Shown here one piece after another: positions 16,313 through 26,472 of a stretch of 37,864 nucleotides of DNA; the first letter of the stretch is position 1; each line of letters starts with the position of its first letter. Source of the DNA: Fidelibacterota bacterium (lineage in GTDB: Bacteria; Fidelibacterota; UBA2242). The DNA lies in NCBI GenBank assembly GCA_030603165.1, contig JAUVYH010000008.1:1-37864 (forward strand), in the 5' to 3' direction. The notes under the pieces were generated by a model that did no database searches, was not told where the DNA came from, and saw only the letters and a program-made list of their open reading frames with translations. Position numbers and translations under genes: made by a program.

Positions 16313-17992
16313 TTATTTGGTCTTTTCCAGCTTCTTAAGTAATTTTTTAGCCCGTGCTGCACTTTTGGTTTCGGGGTAATTTGTAATGATCAAGTTCAGC
16401 GTTTCGATCGTTTTATCTTGATCGCCGAGCTCGTCTTTATAAATCTTAACCGTTTTTTCCAGAGCAGGAAGCGTTTTATCGGAATCGGGATATTTTTCAA
16501 ACAGGCTCATGTATTGGGCTACTGCCGATTCGAATTGTTTATGACGTTTATAGAGATCGCCGGCTGCCATAATAGCTTTGTGTGAACCGGTGGTGCCGGG
16601 GAATCGTTCGTCTATTGATAAATAAGCTGCAACAGCATCCTGTATAAGATTCATTTCATCGGCAAGAATCACCGCTTTTCTCTTTAATGTTTTAATGCTC
16701 TTTTCGGGCTTATTGTTGGTCTGGAAAAGATCGGCGGCGGTTTGATATTCTTCAATTGCTTTTTCCCAACTCTTTAGCTGGACATCGGCAATTTTTGCAA
16801 TGCGGTTATGTGCATAAGCTGTCAGAGTGTCACCCGGAAATTGTTCAATAAACTGTTGATATGTATCTATAGCATTTTGATATTCATCGAAATCTTTTTC
16901 CTGAATTCGAGCTGTCTGATAAAGAGCCAGAATCATTTCGGCGCTGTTGGGATAAAAAATCATCAGGCGCTTATATGTGACGAAGGCGCTCTGAGACCTT
17001 TGGCTTTGAGCATAATTTTCTGCAATCCACAAACATACTTGGGGCGCCCGGCTTGAAAAAGGATAGAGATCAAGGAATTTTCGCGCCTCTTTCAAAAAAC
17101 TCGCTTTGACTCCGGGATCGGGAAAATCTTTTAAAAGTTCAACGAATTTAAAATAACGAATATCCATTTTAGGATATGCCGGCGTTGTGCCGACAATGGT
17201 CATAAGGTAATCGGAATATTTTTTGTAGCTTTTTTCCGTCTGGAAAATACCGGACCGAATTGTTTTTATTTCTTCGTATAAAGGTGATTCGGCGTACAGG
17301 TAAATGAATTTAATTATTGACAGCTCGGCATTTGTCCAATCTTGCCGGCGAATATACAGCTGTGTCAGATAGTCCTGAACGGAATCGCAACGGGCTTCTG
17401 GATAAAAACGATCGATATAGTTTTCCAGCTCTTCTATTTGAAAAGGATGGATGTTTTCAACATCTGATGAAAGGATTCGAAAACCGCTTTTTGTCTTTTT
17501 TTCTTCCCGCTTTAAGGTCTTTTCATAATTAAAATATTTTGCTTCCAGAATCAGATCATACCCGATGCCGATATCTTCTAAAATTTGAGGTTGGTCGCCC
17601 AGGATCATCAGGCTGTCTCGAATAGATCGAATAGTGCTGTCCAGTAATTGAACGGTGTATTCAAGGGCAGCTTTTTCGTCACTGGTTTGATTTAAAATGT
17701 CGGCAATTTGATTGTTGTAAAGCGTAGCAATAGAATCTTTAAGTTCCAGAAATGACTCTTCGTGAACAAGCTGCAAAGAATCTATGATAAACTGACGCAA
17801 GGTCTGAATATCTCCAACGGCTTGTTCCTCAACAGACTCTTGGAATTCCATTTCCTGTTTTCCGGCAACGGTATCGACCAAGCTGTCCAATTGTGCGAAT
17901 CCGTTTGTGGAAAAAATTAAAACAAACATCATCGAGTAAAGCAATCCAATGCTAATGCGATTATAGGATCTCATTTTCATACATAACCTCAT
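16313..17992 (-). CDS. Tetratricopeptide-repeat protein, exported (BamD/YbgF-like outer-membrane lipoprotein-like repeats)
   Basis: N-terminal signal peptide; repeated units such as YQTARIQEKDFDEYQNAIDTYQQFIEQFPGDTLTAYAHNRIAKI and YKRHKQFESAVAQYMSLFEKYPDSDKTLPALEKT. Confidence 0.85.
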   Translation of the reverse strand: MRLCMKMRSYNRISIGLLYSMMFVLIFSTNGFAQLDSLVDTVAGKQEMEFQESVEEQAVGDIQTLRQFIIDSLQLVHEESFLELKDSIATLYNNQIADILNQTSDEKAALEYTVQLLDSTIRSIRDSLMILGDQPQILEDIGIGYDLILEAKYFNYEKTLKREEKKTKSGFRILSSDVENIHPFQIEELENYIDRFYPEARCDSVQDYLTQLYIRRQDWTNAELSIIKFIYLYAESPLYEEIKTIRSGIFQTEKSYKKYSDYLMTIVGTTPAYPKMDIRYFKFVELLKDFPDPGVKASFLKEARKFLDLYPFSSRAPQVCLWIAENYAQSQRSQSAFVTYKRLMIFYPNSAEMILALYQTARIQEKDFDEYQNAIDTYQQFIEQFPGDTLTAYAHNRIAKIADVQLKSWEKAIEEYQTAADLFQTNNKPEKSIKTLKRKAVILADEMNLIQDAVAAYLSIDERFPGTTGSHKAIMAAGDLYKRHKQFESAVAQYMSLFEKYPDSDKTLPALEKTVKIYKDELGDQDKTIETLNLIITNYPETKSAARAKKLLKKLEKTK

Positions 17993-18225
17993 CGTTACAT
18001 TTTTATGTAAGTTATTATGGGTAATTGTTAGTATTTTCCGATCATCAACATGTTTTCCATCCAGTCTTAAACAATAAGTTAAAACATTTTAACGAAAAAA
18101 ACATAATTTGTTGGATAATTTTTTAACTTAAAAAAGAGATTTCTGTCGTGAAGTCGATAAAAGGAGAAATATTTTATAAAAGCCTTTATCTTTCAAAATA
18201 GTTATTGCAATTTTAGCGGTGATTA

Positions 18226-19167
18226 ATGGGAAGTAAACGGATGTATCAATTTCCAAATGTCTTAACACCAGGCGATACTATCGGGGTTATTGCTCCGGCG
18301 AGTGCCGCTCACCGAAAAAATGTCAGGCAGGGTATTGAATACCTGGAGAAATGTGGTTATAAAGTCAAAACAGCTCCGAATTTAACCCGCGGCAAATTCT
18401 ATATTGCCGGGAATGATGAATTGCGCCTGAAGTGGCTGGAACGATTTATCCTGGATCCCGAGGTAAAATGTATAATCTGTGTGCGCGGCGGTTATGGGCT
18501 GTTGCGGATCATAGATAAAATCAACTATGACAAACTTAAAAAACTTCCTCCGAAAATTATCGTGGGCTATTCGGACACAACGGCTCTTCAGATGGCATTG
18601 TTGAGCAAGTTAGGCTGGATTTGTTATACCGGACCCATGGTGGCGTCTGATATGGGAAACAATTTTGATCCCTATTCTGAAGAATGTCTCTGGAGAGTTA
18701 TTACTGCGCATCCGTATCCGCTGGAACTTCAAAACCCTCAGGAAGAGGAAATGCACGTATTTCGTCACGGATCCGCCACAGGCGCTTTGGTGGGAGGCTG
18801 TTTGTCATTGGTAACGCCCTTGCTGGGAACGATGTATATGCCCGATTTGAAAGGCGCAGTATTGGTCATTGAAGATATCGGCGAAAAAACATATCATCTC
18901 GATAAACATCTGCATATGCTAAGACTACATGGCGTCTTTGAACAGATATCAGGCTTGCTACTGGGGCATTTTGTAAATTGTTTTCCTAAGAATCCCAAGC
19001 GTTCTTTTACAATGACGGATTTTTTGCAGGATGTGCTGGGTGGTTACGATTTTCCGGTGATAACGAATCTTGCTTATGGACATATTCGTCGGCGCTTAAC
19101 GCTGCCGCTCGGAGCCCGGATACATATAGAGACAAATCCGGTGAAGCTTACTATCCAAAAACCATAG
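18226..19167 (+). CDS. LD-carboxypeptidase (peptidase S66, MccF/LdcA-like)
   Basis: LTPGDTIGVIAPASAAHRKNVRQGIEYLEKCGYKVK, CIICVRGGYGLLRIID, GYSDTTALQMAL, LVGGCLSLV. Confidence 0.92.
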   Translation: MGSKRMYQFPNVLTPGDTIGVIAPASAAHRKNVRQGIEYLEKCGYKVKTAPNLTRGKFYIAGNDELRLKWLERFILDPEVKCIICVRGGYGLLRIIDKINYDKLKKLPPKIIVGYSDTTALQMALLSKLGWICYTGPMVASDMGNNFDPYSEECLWRVITAHPYPLELQNPQEEEMHVFRHGSATGALVGGCLSLVTPLLGTMYMPDLKGAVLVIEDIGEKTYHLDKHLHMLRLHGVFEQISGLLLGHFVNCFPKNPKRSFTMTDFLQDVLGGYDFPVITNLAYGHIRRRLTLPLGARIHIETNPVKLTIQKP

Positions 19168-19303
19168 AACGATGTTTGGCATAAATATTGTCTTCAGATA
19201 TGTTTAGGTTTTTAACATACAAGATATTATCCAACAGAAAAGCCCGTTTAAAGTCAAGGGCATAGTGTAAAAATTCTCAATAAATAAAAAGTGGTATTCA
19301 GTT

Positions 19304-19522
19304 ATGAAAAAAATCTCTAAAATTACAATAAATGAAAAGTGGTGTAAAAGCTGTGAAATATGTGTCCAGTTTTGTCCTAAAAAAGTCTATGACATGGGAC
19401 GGTTTTATCCCGTAATTGCCAGACCCGAAGATTGTATTGCCTGTAAACTTTGCGAGAAACTATGCCCCGATTTCGCGATTACCGTAACATCACCCGATAA
19501 AGCTGAATCGAATAAAAAATAG
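19304..19522 (+). CDS. korD: 2-oxoacid:ferredoxin oxidoreductase delta (4Fe-4S ferredoxin) subunit
   Basis: CKSCEICVQFCPKKVYD and CIACKLCEKLCPDFAI: two 4Fe-4S motifs, first gene of korDABC. Confidence 0.88.
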   Translation: MKKISKITINEKWCKSCEICVQFCPKKVYDMGRFYPVIARPEDCIACKLCEKLCPDFAITVTSPDKAESNKK

Positions 19523-19533
19523 CGGGAGTTTTT

Positions 19534-20673
19534 GTGGAAAATATACCCAATCCAAACGTTCGTATGTGGCAGGGCAATGTCGCCTGCGCAGAAGGAGCAA
19601 TAGCGGCAGGGTGTCGTTTTTTTGCCGGTTATCCCATTACTCCTTCATCGGAAATTGCGGAAGTTCTTGCACTGAGATTTCCGGTTATAGGCGGAAATTT
19701 TATTCAGATGGAAGATGAGATTGCAGCTATGGGCGCCATTATCGGAGGCTCCCTTGGAGGCGCAAAAACAATGACAGCCACCAGCGGGCCCGGCTTTTCC
19801 TTAAAACAGGAAAATATTGGTTTTGCCGTCATGGCGGAGGTTCCATGTGTGATTGTAAATGTTCAACGTGGCGGACCCAGCACCGGGCTTCCGACTCATG
19901 CCGCCCAAAGCGATGTCATGCAGGCGCGCTGGGGAACCCACGGAGACCACCCGATCATCGTACTGTGCCCATCATCTGTAAGGGAAACCTACGATTTGAC
20001 GATCAGGGCGTTTAATCTGGCGGAAAAGTACCGTATGCCGGTGATATTATTAAGCGATGAAATAATCGGACACCTTACTGAAAAAATAGAGATTCCCGAA
20101 CCTTCGACGATCGAAATAATTGATCGCAAAAAACCTACAGACACTCCTGAAAACTACTTACCCTATAAAATGGACGATTCGGATATACCGGCAATGGCGA
20201 ATTTCGGTGAAGGTTACCGCTATCATGTGACGGGACTGGCGCATGATGAAACCGGTTTTCCAACCAACGATCCTAAAAAAATCCGCGCTCAGATGTTGCG
20301 GCTAAATCGCAAGATTCAGCGCTTTCGCAACGACATTGTAGAGGTGGAAACATTTAATACGGATGATATGGACGTGTTGGTGATTTCCTTCGGGTCAACC
20401 GCCCGCTCTGCAAAGCGCGCCGTAATCAATGCCCGTGAAAAAGGCGTGAAAGCCGGACTATTGCGCTTAAAAACCATCTGGCCTTTTCCCGATAAAGAAA
20501 TAGAAGCGCTCTACAAGCCTGTCAGGAAAATCGTCGTTGCCGAGATGAACCTGGGGCAGATCGCTCATGAAGTCGAATGGGCAACGCGTCGCGAAAAACC
20601 CGTGGTCAGGGTCAATAAAATTGATGGCGAACCCATCACGCCGAACGAAATTTTTGAAGCCATAATTTCATAG
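19534..20673 (+). CDS. korA: 2-oxoglutarate/2-oxoacid ferredoxin oxidoreductase alpha subunit
   Basis: GNVACAEGAIAAGCRFFAGYPITPSSEIAE, GGPSTGLPTHAAQSD. Confidence 0.93.
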   Translation: MENIPNPNVRMWQGNVACAEGAIAAGCRFFAGYPITPSSEIAEVLALRFPVIGGNFIQMEDEIAAMGAIIGGSLGGAKTMTATSGPGFSLKQENIGFAVMAEVPCVIVNVQRGGPSTGLPTHAAQSDVMQARWGTHGDHPIIVLCPSSVRETYDLTIRAFNLAEKYRMPVILLSDEIIGHLTEKIEIPEPSTIEIIDRKKPTDTPENYLPYKMDDSDIPAMANFGEGYRYHVTGLAHDETGFPTNDPKKIRAQMLRLNRKIQRFRNDIVEVETFNTDDMDVLVISFGSTARSAKRAVINAREKGVKAGLLRLKTIWPFPDKEIEALYKPVRKIVVAEMNLGQIAHEVEWATRREKPVVRVNKIDGEPITPNEIFEAIIS

Positions 20674-20681
20674 GAACAGCA

Positions 20682-21497
20682 ATGGATTATTTGTATTACC
20701 TGAGAAAAGAAAAAATGCCGCACATCTGGTGCGACGGTTGTGGTCACGGGATTATTTTAAAATCGATTTTAAGAGTGATCGACAAGCTTGGCTGGGAAAA
20801 AGATGATATTGCCATGGTTTCCGGCATCGGGTGTTCCAGCCGTACTCCGGGGTATGTGGATTTTAACACCCTGCACACAACCCACGGGCGGGCAATTGCA
20901 TTTGCGACGGGATTGAAAATTGTAAAGCCCAACCTGCACGTCATTGTTGTCAGCGGAGACGGCGACGCCACGGCAATTGGGGGAAATCATTTCATACACG
21001 CCGCCCGAAGAAATATTGATCTAACGGTTATTATCTATAATAACTATATTTACGGTATGACAGGCGGACAGGCATCTCCAACCACGCCCATTGGCAAGAA
21101 AGCCTCGACCGCACCCTACGGGAACCCGGATGCGCCCTTTGATATCAGCCGTCTGGCTCAAGCCGCCGGCGCAGCGTATGTGGCGCGATCGACAGTTTAT
21201 CATGTCGGTAAAACGGATCGATATATCGAACAAGCGTTTTTAAAAAAAGGATTTTCGGTTGTGGAAGTTATGACGCCCTGCCCCACTTCCTACGGGCGAA
21301 GGAATAAAGAGGGCAACGGCGTCGAGATGATGATGTTTCAGAAGAAAAATTCTGTTGGTGTTGAACGCGCTCAGAAAATGTCGGAAGAAGAACTGCAAGG
21401 AAAAATAATTACGGGCGTGTTTGTTGACAAAGAACAAAACAATTACCTTCAACGATACGACGAGGTTATTGATAAAGCCAAACAGATTAATCAATAA
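20682..21497 (+). CDS. korB: 2-oxoglutarate/2-oxoacid ferredoxin oxidoreductase beta subunit (TPP-binding)
   Basis: HIWCDGCGHGIILKSILR, VSGDGDATAIGGNHFIHAARRNIDLTVIIYNNYIYGMTGGQASPTTP. Confidence 0.93.
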   Translation: MDYLYYLRKEKMPHIWCDGCGHGIILKSILRVIDKLGWEKDDIAMVSGIGCSSRTPGYVDFNTLHTTHGRAIAFATGLKIVKPNLHVIVVSGDGDATAIGGNHFIHAARRNIDLTVIIYNNYIYGMTGGQASPTTPIGKKASTAPYGNPDAPFDISRLAQAAGAAYVARSTVYHVGKTDRYIEQAFLKKGFSVVEVMTPCPTSYGRRNKEGNGVEMMMFQKKNSVGVERAQKMSEEELQGKIITGVFVDKEQNNYLQRYDEVIDKAKQINQ

Positions 21498-21512
21498 TCA
21501 TTGGAGAAAAAC

Positions 21513-22079
21513 ATGGCATTTCGATATGAAGTTAGATTAAGCGGTTCAGGTGGTCAGGGATTGATCCTGGTGGGAAAGGTCCTGGCTGAGGCTGCTGCGA
21601 TTTATGACGGTTTAAATGCGACCCAAAGTCAATCTTATGGTCCGGAAGCCCGTGGAGGCGCCAGCCGTTCCGAGGTTATTATTTCCGATGGAGATATAGA
21701 TTATCCGAAAGCTGAGAACATAGATATTATGCTGGCGCTGACCCAGGAAGCCTGTGACAAATATGTCGTCGATCTGAAGGAGGGTGGGATTTTATTGGTA
21801 GATTCGCAAATGGTTACGAATATCCCGAAGGGGAGCTATAAAGTGGTTGCCCTTCCGATTATCCAGTCTGCCGTTGAACGCCTGGGGAAATTTTTGGTGT
21901 CAAATATCATAGCGCTTGGCGTCATTACGAAATTGTCAGGAGTTGTTTCGGAAGATTCGGTTAAACATGCGATTCGCGCCAGGGTGCCCAAAGGAACCGA
22001 AGAAATCAACATAAAGGCATTTTATACCGGTATCGAATTAGCCGATAACTGGCTTGGCAAACACGGCTCTCTTTTATAA
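21513..22079 (+). CDS. korC: 2-oxoglutarate/2-oxoacid ferredoxin oxidoreductase gamma subunit
   Basis: RYEVRLSGSGGQGLILVGKVLAEAAA, SQSYGPEARGGASRSEVIIS; RBS ggag upstream of ATG 21513. Confidence 0.93.
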   Translation: MAFRYEVRLSGSGGQGLILVGKVLAEAAAIYDGLNATQSQSYGPEARGGASRSEVIISDGDIDYPKAENIDIMLALTQEACDKYVVDLKEGGILLVDSQMVTNIPKGSYKVVALPIIQSAVERLGKFLVSNIIALGVITKLSGVVSEDSVKHAIRARVPKGTEEINIKAFYTGIELADNWLGKHGSLL

Positions 22080-22100
22080 ACTCCAGGTATTAAAGATATT

Positions 22101-25079
22101 GTGATTCACACAATTGACTTTTCGACCATTGATCTTTTCGGGCGCGTGTCCGCTCTTGGGAACCACCACAAAAAACACCGTTATAATATTGAAAAGAATT
22201 TTGATGCGCTGGTTTCGCTCATCGACGCCCAGCATCTGATTGATCAATTTCAACTGCTTCGTTTTTCATCGCAGCCCGCCAAAGAAATGAAGTTAATCAC
22301 GGATTTCATTAAAGACCGTGAAACACTTCTGGAAATGCTGGGGTGTTACTATTCACTTCAATTTTTACTGATGAATATCAAAGCGCTGGACGTTCTTCAG
22401 ATGAATCTTTCGTCACCGTCGAATCGGTATGACAATTATCATAGATTTTTAATGAGAACCGGTTCTGATTTCCGGATGTTAAGCGGCGCATATATGTCGC
22501 TGCTTATAGATACTTTTCTGCCGAAAGCCAATCGCCCGGATTTTATAGTATGTTGTGTTGGCACACGAGTTGACCAAGATGATATTGACCTCGGTATTAT
22601 TGATGAAGGACTGGGCGAAAGGGCAATCATAACCAAAGCTTTTGGCGCTTTGAACAATGAAATGTTGAAAAATGCCAGCGCGCTTCACTTTCACTTGTCG
22701 GAGCATGTCGGCAAACGAGGCTATTCCGCATCGATACAGGAATATCATGATCTTCTGGATGGCGAAATACAGGATTTTGTCATTCTCAGTGAGATGCTCA
22801 ATGCGGTGCCGATAATTGGTCGGCTAAAATTATTCCACCGGTTCAAGCGGGAAATTCTGGACCGGTATTTTTATCACCCGGGTCAGGATAACAGATATCA
22901 CGAGGGTTGTCTGCGGGGTTTATTGGGTGAAATCAGGGATCTGATAATGATGGAAGCTTCTGAAAATATCCTGAATCCCAAGCAAGACGCCCTGCGCATG
23001 CTGAAAGCGATTATCTTTGCTATAAAGACCTGGAAGGGCATTGACCGCAGCACCTCTCTCGAAGTACTGGACGTGCTGTTGAAAACCGATTTGGCTAATC
23101 GCGATGATTATATCCGGGTTCAACAGGCGCTTACCTTTTTTGAGACATTCAGATTTTTGTATCAACTGTTTGTTGTTCAGGAGGAAGAAATTTATCTGGA
23201 AGAAAATTTTGTGCCGGATAGCCTTCAAAAGGTCGCCCTGGCAATGGGTTATGAAGACAAAGTCTTTGCTCCCGCATACACTCAGCTTTTAATTCATTAC
23301 CAGGATCATCAGAAAATTGCACGGCACGGCGCAGAAAACCTGATCCGACAAATTAGTAAACACCTTTATAACATAACAATATTCGCGCCGATCACACAGA
23401 GCACAGCGGCAGAAGATTCAGATAAGATCCCAAATATTAATATTGCCATAGAGTTCATTAAAACATCCGGTTTTTTCCGGGGAACCCGATTCTGGGATGA
23501 TATTTTTTCCATCCTGGACCGAAGTGACGAGATATTACTTGATCGTTTCCTGAAAGATTTTCTTTCCTTGCCTGATAAAAAGATGAAATCACTGGTAAAG
23601 ACGTATGTACGGTGGGGACGCTTGTCGCCGTACTCGTTGATATCATTAGTCACGATTATCACGAAACATCGACCCCACTTGGCTGAATCGGATTTTATTA
23701 TAGGTTTCTTAGATCAATTTATGCTGCGCCTGGAAGGCACTCAGGAAAATATTAGCCGTCTTTGTCATGTTTTGAATTTCAACCCGCGTATGATGAACAA
23801 TTTTCTCGTACTTTTGAACGAACATCACCTCGAGAAGTTAATTGCCATTATAGATCATCCGATCTGGAAGCCGGACATCAGGAACATTCAAAAGAATTTG
23901 ATCACGCTCTGCAAACTGTACAAAGACAGCAGCTACTATTTCCGGCGATTTGTTTATAGGGTTTTTAATTCTAATGCCGCCTATATTTCATTATTAAATA
24001 ATCAACCGAGATTTGCCCAGATTGCCGACGGCTTGCTGAGAAACCTGGATAATTTTGAAACTCTTTCGATCCGCATTGATAAATTAGGCGATTACTACGA
24101 TTTTGAATTTTTACGATTGGGCATTCGGCTTATAAATGGCGAACCCTTCGAAAAAGTAAACAAACATTTTACAATATTTTCTGATAATTATATCCAAATT
24201 CTGTTTGATCTTTGTCGTGAGTTAGTTTCCAGGGAGATGGAATATCATATTCCGGAAACGAAGGATTTATTAGCCGTTTTTGCCGCCGGCGGTCACGCCC
24301 GCAGTCAATCGTTTGACGATGATTATGATTTGATTATTCTGCTTAATTCTGAAGATGAAGAAATGCTGCAATTCGCAAACAAGATAATTTTGAAAATGAA
24401 TAAGCATATAATTCAACGGTCGATTATGGCGCATTACAGATTTGCCGATCGTTTCAAGAATTATGTGACTACTTTTCAGAACCTCAAAGAATTTTTCAAT
24501 AATCCCGATGAAAATGCTTTTATTGATATGTCACAGTTATTGGGAGCGCGGATGATTGTCGGCAGCGCTCACTTTAAAGACGTATTTGAGCGGGAAATAA
24601 TTGAACCGTATATATTTAAAAACAATCGTGAATTTACGCAATCACTAAAGCAGGAGATTGCATCACGGCATGAATACCATACCGATTCAGATGTAATTGA
24701 CATCAAAGAGTGTCCGGGAGGATTAAGAGATCTTGAGAATTTCCTGTTTATCCTGAAGGCTCAGTTTACTATTGTGGATCCGATATCGCCAAAGTTGTTT
24801 AAACTGTTGTCACAACGTTTGGCGGATTATCGGGATGTTCTCGCGGAACTGGATAAAGATTATTATTTTTTAAAACATGTAAGGGATTTATATCGCCTGA
24901 TTGTTTCCGACAACGACGAGCTTCAGATTAAATATTTAAATGATATTATTGAACCGCTCAACCAATCACGCCGCACTCAATTCAAAACCGGTGACGGTCT
25001 GCATGATAAAATTGTGGAATATATGCAGAAGAATGTGCAGCATATTAGTCGAATTTTTGGTGAAATAAATTTCCAATAA
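22101..25079 (+). CDS. GlnD/GlnE-like nucleotidyltransferase with a long N-terminal region
   Basis: AAGGHARSQSFDDDYDLIILLN (pol-beta NTase motif) and IKECPGGLRDLENFLFILKAQF (GlnD-like helical segment). GTG start at 22101. Confidence 0.65.
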   Translation: MIHTIDFSTIDLFGRVSALGNHHKKHRYNIEKNFDALVSLIDAQHLIDQFQLLRFSSQPAKEMKLITDFIKDRETLLEMLGCYYSLQFLLMNIKALDVLQMNLSSPSNRYDNYHRFLMRTGSDFRMLSGAYMSLLIDTFLPKANRPDFIVCCVGTRVDQDDIDLGIIDEGLGERAIITKAFGALNNEMLKNASALHFHLSEHVGKRGYSASIQEYHDLLDGEIQDFVILSEMLNAVPIIGRLKLFHRFKREILDRYFYHPGQDNRYHEGCLRGLLGEIRDLIMMEASENILNPKQDALRMLKAIIFAIKTWKGIDRSTSLEVLDVLLKTDLANRDDYIRVQQALTFFETFRFLYQLFVVQEEEIYLEENFVPDSLQKVALAMGYEDKVFAPAYTQLLIHYQDHQKIARHGAENLIRQISKHLYNITIFAPITQSTAAEDSDKIPNINIAIEFIKTSGFFRGTRFWDDIFSILDRSDEILLDRFLKDFLSLPDKKMKSLVKTYVRWGRLSPYSLISLVTIITKHRPHLAESDFIIGFLDQFMLRLEGTQENISRLCHVLNFNPRMMNNFLVLLNEHHLEKLIAIIDHPIWKPDIRNIQKNLITLCKLYKDSSYYFRRFVYRVFNSNAAYISLLNNQPRFAQIADGLLRNLDNFETLSIRIDKLGDYYDFEFLRLGIRLINGEPFEKVNKHFTIFSDNYIQILFDLCRELVSREMEYHIPETKDLLAVFAAGGHARSQSFDDDYDLIILLNSEDEEMLQFANKIILKMNKHIIQRSIMAHYRFADRFKNYVTTFQNLKEFFNNPDENAFIDMSQLLGARMIVGSAHFKDVFEREIIEPYIFKNNREFTQSLKQEIASRHEYHTDSDVIDIKECPGGLRDLENFLFILKAQFTIVDPISPKLFKLLSQRLADYRDVLAELDKDYYFLKHVRDLYRLIVSDNDELQIKYLNDIIEPLNQSRRTQFKTGDGLHDKIVEYMQKNVQHISRIFGEINFQ

Positions 25080-25146
25080 CCCTCATGATTTTCCACCACA
25101 ACGAAGTATGGAAGATGGAATAATGGAGTAATGAGTGTATCGGGGT

Positions 25147-25245
25147 CACTCAATTGTAATTCAGTAGTTATTCAATTGTCATTCAGTAGTCATTCAATTG
25201 TAATTCAGTAGTTATTCAATTGTCATTCGGTTGTCATTCCCTGGC
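25147..25245. repeat. 11-bp tandem repeat, about 8.5 units (higher-order 22/44-bp periodicity)
   Basis: cactcaattgt aattcagtagt tattcaattgt cattcagtagt cattcaattgt aattcagtagt tattcaattgt cattcggttgt cattccctggc. Confidence 0.9.
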
Positions 25246-25275
25246 AATTTAAAGCGGTTACTTTCATATAAACAG

Positions 25276-26472
25276 TTATTTATTTTCGAGCCGATCTAGT
25301 ACTTTTTGGGCGGTTTGAACCGCAATTGCCGCCATTTGATCCTGAAAACGTGATACCTCTTCCGGCGTAGGATTATGGCGATGCCATTCTTTCAGCACCT
25401 TTTCTGTTTTTCGGAAAATCTTTTTCTGTCCCTTGTATAGAATATGTTGAATACGATTGACCTGATCAAGATCGATGCAGTCGTCATCCGGATACAATTG
25501 TCGCTTGATTTTCCGGAATGTCTTGTTAAGGGGTGAGCCGGAAGTCGAGTCCATTTGTGAGGGAACATTGCCCGCAAAAACCCAGAGAGGAACAGATATT
25601 GAAACAACAGGTTCTCCAAGTGTGCACCAGAATGTGGTAAAGCGCGGATCTTCCCCATTGCCTACTCCATTAAATACAGCGCAGGAAACCGTTCTGTAGC
25701 GATTGACGGTGTCTCTGGTTTTGCGCATGTCGGCAGGATTTGTGTCTGCGGCGAGGATTGAATCAGGCAGGTGGATATCTTTAGAAACTACTGATAAAAT
25801 ATATTTATAGTTTAAGTTTCCGTTCTCAAGCGCATTCCGGAGCAGGTTGACAGCGCGACCATATCTAATCCGACCATATCCTTTACCGGAACGAGCCTTG
25901 TGAGCAAAGTTCGCCCTGACCAGAAATGATTCTTTATCAGATGTGCTATAAGTATCAAACCGGAAATACTCATGGTTGCCGGTTTCAAAGAAGGCTGCGC
26001 TGCCGGTGGCGTCGATGACGCCAAAATTGCTGGTTACTTTTCTGCCGGATGCGTTGCTCGTTTTTAGCATCGCCTCAAAGTCATCGATTGTTGTGCATTT
26101 ATTCAAAGCCTCTTTCATCAAATAGCCTTCGTCATCGTATCGAGTGTTTTCGTCAGGAACCGCCATATCACGGGATTCGGCGTTCATGATCGCAAAACCA
26201 TGATTGTTGACGCCTGCCCATATTTGGGTGGTGTCATTCGCATTGATGATTCCGATAAAGGAAAAATCAGCATGTCTGAAAAATGCCGCTTCATTGTCTT
26301 TAAAACGGGAATCCCGGTTTTTCCACAGCAGGGCGTGACCATTTGATGTGACGCCGGAATGCGCGAGCCCGGTAGTACACGCTTGAATATCACGATTACC
26401 GAGCATGGCGAATAGCGAAAGGAAAAATGTTAATATTGTTCTTTTCATTTTATTATCCGGTTTTGGTTGCAT
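25276..26472 (-). CDS. Exported Ntn-hydrolase, peptidase C45 / acyl-CoA:6-APA acyltransferase-like
   Basis: Signal peptide then CTTGLAHSGVTSNGHALLWKNRDSRFKDNEAAFF; VNNHGFAIMNAESRDM, SNFGVIDATGSAAFFETGNHEYFRFD. TGATG coupling to trxB. Confidence 0.75.
   Translation of the reverse strand: MQPKPDNKMKRTILTFFLSLFAMLGNRDIQACTTGLAHSGVTSNGHALLWKNRDSRFKDNEAAFFRHADFSFIGIINANDTTQIWAGVNNHGFAIMNAESRDMAVPDENTRYDDEGYLMKEALNKCTTIDDFEAMLKTSNASGRKVTSNFGVIDATGSAAFFETGNHEYFRFDTYSTSDKESFLVRANFAHKARSGKGYGRIRYGRAVNLLRNALENGNLNYKYILSVVSKDIHLPDSILAADTNPADMRKTRDTVNRYRTVSCAVFNGVGNGEDPRFTTFWCTLGEPVVSISVPLWVFAGNVPSQMDSTSGSPLNKTFRKIKRQLYPDDDCIDLDQVNRIQHILYKGQKKIFRKTEKVLKEWHRHNPTPEEVSRFQDQMAAIAVQTAQKVLDRLENK

Noticed and set aside
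25147-25245. CRISPR-like array
   Set aside because: Contiguous 11-bp units with no spacers and no cas genes nearby.
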